The notes beneath the pieces are model-generated. The model was not told the origin of the DNA, searched no databases, and saw nothing but the letters and a program-made list of their open reading frames with translations. A program made the position numbers and the translations under genes. Of a stretch of DNA of 55,254 nucleotides, positions 49,669 to 55,254 are shown in pieces (the stretch's first letter is position 1; every line of letters begins with the position of its first letter). Location of the stretch: contig JALNVY010000001.1 of assembly GCA_023231165.1 (NCBI GenBank), positions 1-55,254 of the forward strand, in the 5' to 3' direction. The DNA is from Syntrophales bacterium (GTDB taxonomy: Bacteria; Desulfobacterota; Syntrophia; Syntrophales; UBA8958).

Positions 49669-51396
49669 CTAATAACCGAGCGCCGATCCTTCCCGCCGCG
49701 GATCTGCGGCGCCATAACGCATCGATGTTTTTCCATCGACCAAAATGCTGGAGGAAGCCCCCATCGCGGCCCCCACCGTAACGGTATGACCCATGTCCGA
49801 CAGTAGCTTGATTGTATCGGGGCTTATTCCCTTTTCAATCTGTAGCTCGTCGGGAAGCCATTCATTATGAACCCGCGGAGCATTCACAGCTTCCTGGATG
49901 TTCATCCCATGGTCGATGATGTTCATGATCACCTGCAGGTTGGTAGAAATTATCCGGCTGCTGCCGGGACTCCCCGTGACAAGAAAGACCTTACCGTCCT
50001 TCATGACGATCGTCGGGGACATGGCGCTCAACATCCGCTTATTGGGGGCGATGGCGTTCGCTTCGCCCTCCCGTATCCCGCTCTCGTCGATTCTGCCCGG
50101 CCGGACGTTGAAATTGTCCATTTCATTGTTAAGGAGAAATCCCGCCCCTTCCACGACGATGCCGTTGCCGAAATTGCCGTTGAGAGTATAGGTGCTGGAC
50201 ACTGCATTGCCTTCTTTGTCGACGACCGAAAAATGAGTCGTTTCGTCACGTTCATATCTGGGTGCGTCGCCAGGCCTGATATCCTTGCCGGCCGTGGCCT
50301 TGCGGGGGTTTATTTTTGCACGCAGGTCGGCAGCATAGCGTTTCGATGTCAAACCTTTAACCGGGACCTTCACGAAATCGGGATCCCCCAGATACTCGGA
50401 GAGATCGGCAAAGGCCCTTTTCATCGCTTCCGCCGTCAGATGAATCGTCGCGGCCGAATTATGCCCCGAACGGCCAAGGTCGAAACCCTCCAGAATATTG
50501 AGAATCCCGATGATATGAACCCCGCCGGCGCTGGGCGGAGACATCGAAATGACGTCATAACCGCGATAACTACCACGCACTGGCGTCCGGAGCAATGGCT
50601 CGTAGGCCGCCAGGTCCTCGCTGGTGATAAGCCCGCCGTTCTCCTGCATCTGTTTTACAATCAGGCCGGCAGTCGCGCCTTTATAAAAGGCATCCGGACC
50701 ATCCTTGGCGATGGCCTTCAAGGTGCCGGCCAGGTCCTTCTGCACCAGCATGTCACCGGCTTCATAAAGTTTGCCGTCCGGCTTGACGAAGATTTTCGCT
50801 GTTGCCGGATAGGCTCTCAGCAGCGTTTCGTAAGCCTTCATGTCGGCGGCTAGCTTTCCGTTCACCATGAAGCCTTCCTCGGCATACTTGATCGCCGGGG
50901 CCAACGCCTGTGCGAGTGATATGGTGCCGAATTTCTTTAGCGCCATGGCCAGTCCGGCAACTGTTCCGGGCACCGCTGTTGCCAGATGGCTCTGACGCCT
51001 TAGCTTTAGGTCGGCGTTTCCATCCCTGTCCATGAACAAATTGCGAAACGCCCTGCCGGGGGCCTTCTGCCAGTAATCGATGGCCACAATCTCTCTCGTC
51101 TTGACGGAATGGATGAGCATGAACCCGCCACCGCCGATATTACCGGCACGGGGTAGCGTCACGGCCATGACAAAGGCCACGGTTACAGCGGCGTCAACGG
51201 CGTTGCCGCCCCCCTTCAGGACCTCAAGTCCGGCCCGCGCCGCTGCTTCCTGCCCCGCAACAACCATCCCGTTTTTCCCCTGGGACGGAAATACCAGGGC
51301 ATTTTCCAAACCGCAAGCGGTCTGAACGTGAGCTGTAAGCGCGATAGCGCACAGGGCTGCGTAAAGTGTAATGAGCTTTAATGCCTGCTTTTTCAT
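49669..51396 (-). CDS. ggt: Gamma-glutamyltransferase (periplasmic)
   Basis: A 575-residue Ntn-hydrolase with an N-terminal signal peptide (about 1-27). It has GGGNAVDAAV, the large-subunit region with MSPPSAGGVHI, and the cleavage/nucleophile site DETTHFSVVD, where Thr386 should become the N terminus of the small subunit. Later GSPGSSRI is the oxyanion-loop motif. The residue before Thr is Glu instead of the common Gln. It cleaves glutathione and other gamma-glutamyl compounds. AGGAGGGCG precedes the ATG at 51396. It is monocistronic and divergent from an acyl-CoA dehydrogenase gene. Confidence 0.94.
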   Translation of the reverse strand: MKKQALKLITLYAALCAIALTAHVQTACGLENALVFPSQGKNGMVVAGQEAAARAGLEVLKGGGNAVDAAVTVAFVMAVTLPRAGNIGGGGFMLIHSVKTREIVAIDYWQKAPGRAFRNLFMDRDGNADLKLRRQSHLATAVPGTVAGLAMALKKFGTISLAQALAPAIKYAEEGFMVNGKLAADMKAYETLLRAYPATAKIFVKPDGKLYEAGDMLVQKDLAGTLKAIAKDGPDAFYKGATAGLIVKQMQENGGLITSEDLAAYEPLLRTPVRGSYRGYDVISMSPPSAGGVHIIGILNILEGFDLGRSGHNSAATIHLTAEAMKRAFADLSEYLGDPDFVKVPVKGLTSKRYAADLRAKINPRKATAGKDIRPGDAPRYERDETTHFSVVDKEGNAVSSTYTLNGNFGNGIVVEGAGFLLNNEMDNFNVRPGRIDESGIREGEANAIAPNKRMLSAMSPTIVMKDGKVFLVTGSPGSSRIISTNLQVIMNIIDHGMNIQEAVNAPRVHNEWLPDELQIEKGISPDTIKLLSDMGHTVTVGAAMGASSSILVDGKTSMRYGAADPRREGSALGY

Positions 51397-51556
51397 AGTG
51401 CAAAGCGCCCTCCTTAATGAAATAAATCGTTAGCTTGCGCGGACGAAATTATTAGCCCATTTTTCTTTTAAATGTCCAGCTCAAACCTTCAGGATCAGGC
51501 GCATGGTTTTGAAGCACGACCTGCATCCTACCGTTGTACCTTCGGTCTTTTCCATC

Positions 51557-51585
51557 TTGACACACAACGCCCATGCCCTTATAGT
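51557..51585 (+). promoter_or_regulatory. Sigma-70 promoter of the acyl-CoA dehydrogenase gene
   Basis: TTGACA (51557-51562) and TATAGT (51580-51585) are exactly 17 bases apart, 11 of 12 consensus positions. The start codon at 51622 lies 36 bases after the -10, leaving a short leader with AAAGGAG. This is the best promoter in the window. Confidence 0.85.
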
Positions 51586-51621
51586 TGGAGGCATATGTAA
51601 CGGAATAGAAAGGAGATTGAA

Positions 51622-52872
51622 ATGTTTGATTATTTGCTTACAAAGGAACAATTAGCCATTCGGGACGAAGCCCGGGACCTGGTCAAGTGGGTCCCCCGCC
51701 AGATGATCCTCGATATGGACCAGGATAAGATCCGCTTTCCCAAGGAATTTCTCTCCGAGGCGGGGCGCCGGAACCTCCTCGGCTGTCGCTACCCTCGGGA
51801 ATGGGGTGGCCGGGGAATGGACTGGGTTACCACTGCGGCCATCTTGGAGGAGATTGGCACTCTGGGCTACGAGTTTGCCTGTGTTTTCGGTGTCGGCGCG
51901 GAGCTCGTCTGCGACGCCATTATCCTGCACGGGACCGACGCCCTGAAGGAAAAGTATGTCAAACCGCTCCTGCGCGGAGATATCTTTGCCGCCGAGTGCC
52001 TGACAGAGCCCAGGGGCGGGTCGGATTTCTTCGGTGCCACGACAAAGGCGGAAGACCGGGGTGATCACTTCATCCTCAACGGCCAGAAGCGCTTCATCGT
52101 GGGCGGCGAGGGGGCGGATTATTTCCTGGTTTATGCCCGGACCAATTTCGATCCCGCTGCCAAGCCCCAGGATTCGCTTACGGCCTTCATCGTTGACCGG
52201 GGACCCGGAGTGGAGACAAATTACCTCTATGCCCTCCTGGGTTGCCGGGGCGGCGGTACGGCCCGCATCGTCTTCAAGGACGCGGTTATCCCCAGAGAGA
52301 ACATCGTGGGAAAGGTCAATGGCGCCTACGCCGTCTTCAATACCATGATGATCCCCGAGCGCCTCGGGACGGCCATGATGACCATCGGCGCCGCCCGTCC
52401 TGCCATCGAGATCGCCACCAAATACACCGCCCGGCGCAAAGCCTTCGGCCAGATAATTGCCACTTTCGAGGGGGTAAGCTTCCAGATAGCCGAGGCGGTC
52501 ATGCTCCTCGATGCGGCCCGGTCCATGGCTTACACGACGGCCCGGGCGGTGGAAACGGGACAGGACATGAACCGGATCCGCCGTGCCGTCTCCGAAGCCA
52601 AAAAATTCATTACCGAATCCTGCCAGAAGGTAGTCCACAACGCCATGCAGGTTGTAGGCGGCATCGGATATACGAACGTCTTTCCCCTGGAACGGATCTA
52701 CCGTGACATCCGCCTGGCCAGCATCTGGACGGGGACGAGCGAGGTCATGGCCATGATTACAGCCCACGAATGGTACCGGGAATTCCTGGGCAAGGAGATC
52801 CACTCCCGGCCCCGGGACCACGAGGCGGACGCCGAGGAGGCCTTCGCGGAGGAAGAGAAGATTTACGAGTGA
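51622..52872 (+). CDS. Acyl-CoA dehydrogenase, long-chain-like
   Basis: A 416-residue acyl-CoA dehydrogenase: ECLTEPRGGSDFFGAT, FILNGQKRFIVGGEGADYF, RKAFGQIIATFEGV, QVVGGIGYTNVFPLER and IWTGTSEVMAMITAHEW. Where medium-chain enzymes have the catalytic Glu (IYEG), this one has Thr370 (IWTG), so the base must come from elsewhere, as in long-chain and isovaleryl enzymes, or the substrate differs. It works with FAD and electron-transfer flavoprotein. AAAGGAG precedes ATG 51622. It stands alone behind a near-consensus promoter, so it is probably strongly expressed. The acidic C-terminal tail (DAEEAFAEEEK) is unusual. Confidence 0.93.
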   Translation: MFDYLLTKEQLAIRDEARDLVKWVPRQMILDMDQDKIRFPKEFLSEAGRRNLLGCRYPREWGGRGMDWVTTAAILEEIGTLGYEFACVFGVGAELVCDAIILHGTDALKEKYVKPLLRGDIFAAECLTEPRGGSDFFGATTKAEDRGDHFILNGQKRFIVGGEGADYFLVYARTNFDPAAKPQDSLTAFIVDRGPGVETNYLYALLGCRGGGTARIVFKDAVIPRENIVGKVNGAYAVFNTMMIPERLGTAMMTIGAARPAIEIATKYTARRKAFGQIIATFEGVSFQIAEAVMLLDAARSMAYTTARAVETGQDMNRIRRAVSEAKKFITESCQKVVHNAMQVVGGIGYTNVFPLERIYRDIRLASIWTGTSEVMAMITAHEWYREFLGKEIHSRPRDHEADAEEAFAEEEKIYE

Positions 52873-53147
52873 GGATGCCCGGCAAAATCTCTGGATGCTT
52901 GATTACAAGAAGCTGTGCTCCGTTAACACGAACTGAAATTAAGCCGGCAAGAGTTTCCACCTTTGTCTTTGTAATCAGCGAAGCCTTTTTCAGAAAAAAA
53001 GGTGTATGTCAAAAACTGGTGTCACCTACAAGTCTGCAATTGGCTACATTACCGAGAATCAATGATAACTGCTTGAAACCAGCAGTGAAGATATTATCTT
53101 CGCACAGCAAAAAAACCTTATTGCAAGTCCAGTGTTCTGGGAATGTT

Positions 53148-54560
53148 TCAGCTCCCTTTTTTAGGCGACAGTAAAGAAAAACCCAGAACGATAAGCGTCA
53201 GAAAAAAAGATAGGAGAACCATTTCTCCAAAAGCAGCAGGAATGGCTTGATTAAACGCGATGTTTGCAGCGACCCCCTCCTGTCGGAAAAGGTTATAGTA
53301 GGCGATCTGCCTAGTGGAGAATATGAGTCCGGTCAGGGTCAGTCCGATCGACATCGCCACTTGGCGATTCGTGGCAAGCATTGCCGAAGCCGAACCATGG
53401 TATTTGGGATCCACGGCATTCATGATGGTGCTGTTGTTGGGTGGTTGAAATACCCCGGATCCGATACCGAGCAGGGTCAGAACCAAAACGATCATCCAGA
53501 TCTCTGTTTGCAGATTGAACCGGAACATACAGAAAAAAGCAACGGCAACCGCACCTGCCCCCAGCGTGGAAGGCCATCGCGGACCGAAACGGTCTGAAAG
53601 TGCACCGCTTATAGGACTGGCGATCATGGTTGTAACCGGGATGACAGACAAAAGCAGACCCGCATCCGCAGCCGACAACTTGATGGCGTCCATGATGTAA
53701 AAGGGAATAAGAACAATGTAAACAGGCATGGTCAGGAAAAAGAGAAAAAAACCAGCCATGGCATAGGTGAAATCACGATTCTTGAACAGCCCGAAATCGA
53801 TGATGGGATTTTTGGCGCGACGTTCAATAAGCAGCAGCAGACATAACATCAAAAGTCCGGTGCCTGTCAGAGTGATGACCACCGCTGATTTCAGGCCATA
53901 CGCCTTGATTTGCCCCATTCCGAAGAGAAAGCAGAAAAGGCCTGCAAAAGATGTAACAGCTCCCAGGAGGTCAAGTTTGATTTTCCCCGACTGGATCGTA
54001 TCTTTTTTAAGCAGAATAATCGCCAGAATAAAGGCCAGAAGGCTCAACGGTATCCGTGTGTAGAAAATGGCTCGCCAGTCAAGATACTCCAGCAGAAATC
54101 CACCGGCGACAGGACCGATAATGAAACCCGCTGAAACGGCTACCCCCAGCAGCCCCAGTCCCTTTCCCATCCTGTTGCCGGGAAAGGCTTCCGTGACAAT
54201 AGCTGTACTGCAGCCGATGGCCATGGCGGCGCCTACGCCCTGGATAACCCTGGAAACAATGAGCTGTTCCACACTCTGGGCCAGACTGCACGCTACCATG
54301 GCTAAGGTGAAAATTCCGAAGCCCACCGTGTAGATCTTTTTCCTGCCGACAAAATCGCTCAGTTTCCCGAAAAGGAGCATCAGGCTGCTGCTCACGAGGA
54401 TATAGGCCACAGTTATCCACATGATGGTTGTCAGATCCGTATGAAACACACGGGTAAGCTCGGGAAAGGCGATGGTGATGATACTGGCATCCAGCGTGGT
54501 CATCGCAGCTCCCAGGGAGACGGTCAGCAGGGCTTTCCATGAGTAGGATAGTGGTTTCAT
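53148..54560 (-). CDS. MFS drug-exporter-like transporter (DHA2 type)
   Basis: A 470-residue transporter with about 13-14 predicted membrane helices, the size of the 14-helix DHA2/EmrB group. The loop between helices 2 and 3 has the MFS motif GKLSDFVGRKK, and helix 1 has the GAAMTTLDASIITIAFPEL pattern (D, proline near the end) of drug:proton antiporters. It probably exports hydrophobic compounds using the proton gradient. It lies 22 bases after the GNAT-like gene on the same strand, so both may be one operon. No TetR-type repressor is visible in the window. Confidence 0.9.
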   Translation of the reverse strand: MKPLSYSWKALLTVSLGAAMTTLDASIITIAFPELTRVFHTDLTTIMWITVAYILVSSSLMLLFGKLSDFVGRKKIYTVGFGIFTLAMVACSLAQSVEQLIVSRVIQGVGAAMAIGCSTAIVTEAFPGNRMGKGLGLLGVAVSAGFIIGPVAGGFLLEYLDWRAIFYTRIPLSLLAFILAIILLKKDTIQSGKIKLDLLGAVTSFAGLFCFLFGMGQIKAYGLKSAVVITLTGTGLLMLCLLLLIERRAKNPIIDFGLFKNRDFTYAMAGFFLFFLTMPVYIVLIPFYIMDAIKLSAADAGLLLSVIPVTTMIASPISGALSDRFGPRWPSTLGAGAVAVAFFCMFRFNLQTEIWMIVLVLTLLGIGSGVFQPPNNSTIMNAVDPKYHGSASAMLATNRQVAMSIGLTLTGLIFSTRQIAYYNLFRQEGVAANIAFNQAIPAAFGEMVLLSFFLTLIVLGFSLLSPKKGS

Positions 54561-54582
54561 ATCGGTCCGGTCGCCTTTTTGC

Positions 54583-55254
54583 TCAACAATGCAGGCGCTG
54601 CCGCTCCTTCACGACATAGTCGAGTATCTCCCTGGCCATAGGGGTTGCAAGGATAAGTCTGGACATGTCGATTTTCGTATTCGGGTGCTGAAGGAATAGG
54701 GATTCCCTGTCGTCAACGGCGGAACTGTGGCTCAGACCCGCAAAGAAGAACCCTGCCGCTTCCGCATCCCGGCAGACGCTGTCGATTCCGCTCTGGTCCA
54801 GGGGAAGTTCCAGATAGACGATGTCGATCTTTTCGACTTCCGTCAGTTCGCGCAGGCGGCTCCGGATCTCCGCCGCCGTTTCGGTCCCGATGCGGCGTAC
54901 CTGGATGTCAGCGATGCCCCAGGCGCGGTTGATCCGGATCTCCACCTGCCCCGCACCGGAAGGCTCGGGGAGCGACTGAAAGGTCGCGGGCTTCCCAACG
55001 GCCGCGTAGATCCGCTCCACCATGGCCCGGTGGTGTGCAGGCGCGCAGACCACGGCAGGTTCCGGCGGCACGCAGAACTTCATATCGAGGACGCAGCTTT
55101 CCCGCTGGTTGAGCTGCTCGTTGATCTTCTTGAACATGGTGCCGGCGGGCATGGCGCCCAGGGCCAGGGCGCAGGACGTGAACCCGAGACGGCCGCAAAG
55201 GATCTGCATGGCGGGATGGTTGGTGACCGTGTGGCCGACGAGGCGGCGGATACC
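54583..55254 (-). CDS. GNAT-like domain protein, 5' end beyond window
   Basis: The frame stays open to the window end (55254), so the first part of the gene is missing; the ATG at 55209 is internal. The visible part reads IRRLVGHTVTNHPAMQILCGRLGFTSCALALG, like the acetyl-CoA-binding end of a GNAT fold with its NHPAxQ helix, then FKKINEQLNQRESCVLD, HHRAMVERIYAAVG and a C-terminal alpha/beta domain with IDIVYLELPLDQSG and EAAGFFFAGL. This arrangement resembles proteins fusing an RsbW-like ATPase domain with an acetyltransferase; the ATPase part would be outside the window. It is upstream of the MFS gene. Confidence 0.6.
   Translation of the reverse strand, partial: GIRRLVGHTVTNHPAMQILCGRLGFTSCALALGAMPAGTMFKKINEQLNQRESCVLDMKFCVPPEPAVVCAPAHHRAMVERIYAAVGKPATFQSLPEPSGAGQVEIRINRAWGIADIQVRRIGTETAAEIRSRLRELTEVEKIDIVYLELPLDQSGIDSVCRDAEAAGFFFAGLSHSSAVDDRESLFLQHPNTKIDMSRLILATPMAREILDYVVKERQRLHC

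Noticed and set aside
49867..50853. 328-residue plus-strand open frame
   Set aside because: Antisense to the gamma-glutamyltransferase gene; no recognisable motifs.
51652..52821. 389-residue minus-strand open frame
   Set aside because: Antisense to a well-supported acyl-CoA dehydrogenase gene; composition rich in Gly/His/Asp without motifs.
1..55254. CRISPR array, rRNA, complete insertion sequence or prophage
   Set aside because: No regularly spaced short direct repeats, no rRNA-like sequence and no transposase or phage structural gene were seen.

Overview
The window reads as a chromosomal segment of an anaerobic, Gram-negative bacterium, most probably a Desulfobacterota (former Deltaproteobacteria) lineage near Syntrophus. 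This is inference from gene content (archaeal-type LeuC/LeuD, MetH split from its activation domain, many PAS sensors, NtrC-type regulator, DUF3047/AsmA envelope genes, cis/trans fatty acid isomerase) and from the many GC-rich palindromic repeats; no rRNA or taxonomic marker is present. Genes are dense with few long gaps. One tRNA (Leu, CAG) is present. No CRISPR array, complete insertion sequence or complete prophage was seen.

Layout. 1-7.6 kb: a MORN-like repeat protein and a DUF523/DUF1722 protein (minus strand), then plus-strand genes: ECF-type membrane protein, DUF1893, HD hydrolase, MazG, a secreted DUF4384 protein, a four-S1-domain RNA-binding protein and a lysine-rich coiled-coil protein. 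7.9-14.7 kb: a HEAT-repeat protein, a PAS/HD-GYP phosphodiesterase and a membrane dCACHE/PAS/GGDEF diguanylate cyclase, followed by an abutting 52-codon ORF. 15.0-23.4 kb: a ten-gene fatty-acid-synthase-type cluster (malonyltransferase, acyl-CoA dehydrogenase, KS III, FabA, KR, FabZ, KS II, ACP, PlsC-type acyltransferase, phosphopantetheinyl transferase). It carries its own carrier and activating enzyme but no recognisable enoyl reductase. It is followed, on the opposite strand, by an ABM monooxygenase-like protein and a heme-binding fatty acid cis/trans isomerase. 26.4-31.1 kb: an unknown protein, a YchF-like NTPase, and leuC-leuD-leuB, which overlap one another. 31.1-34.6 kb: a multi-PAS LuxR-type regulator, a small CxxC protein, a folded intergenic element and a stand-alone MetH activation domain. 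34.8-42.1 kb: MetH core, pyrE, DUF3047 and a large AsmA protein. 42.1-43.8 kb: endonuclease V and RibF (minus). 43.9-45 kb: tRNA-Leu with a possible integrase remnant, a small unknown protein and a terminator. 45.0-47.9 kb: a membrane histidine kinase and NtrC-type regulator pair. 48-55 kb: DUF4213/DUF364 protein, two tiny ORFs with a strong terminator, gamma-glutamyltransferase, a second acyl-CoA dehydrogenase behind a near-consensus promoter, an MFS exporter and a GNAT-like protein cut by the window end.

Points of most interest: (i) the self-contained lipid cluster in which an acyl-CoA dehydrogenase sits where an enoyl reductase would be expected, with a cis/trans isomerase next door; (ii) a ~125-bp palindromic element present twice, each copy starting inside the TGA stop of the upstream gene; (iii) a different palindromic repeat lying in frame inside the phosphopantetheinyl transferase gene; (iv) a short terminator-bounded unit with two tiny ORFs at 49.2-49.6 kb; (v) a ~98-nt folded element ahead of the split methionine synthase genes. 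All functional calls come from reading translated sequence and remembered family motifs; no database search was run.
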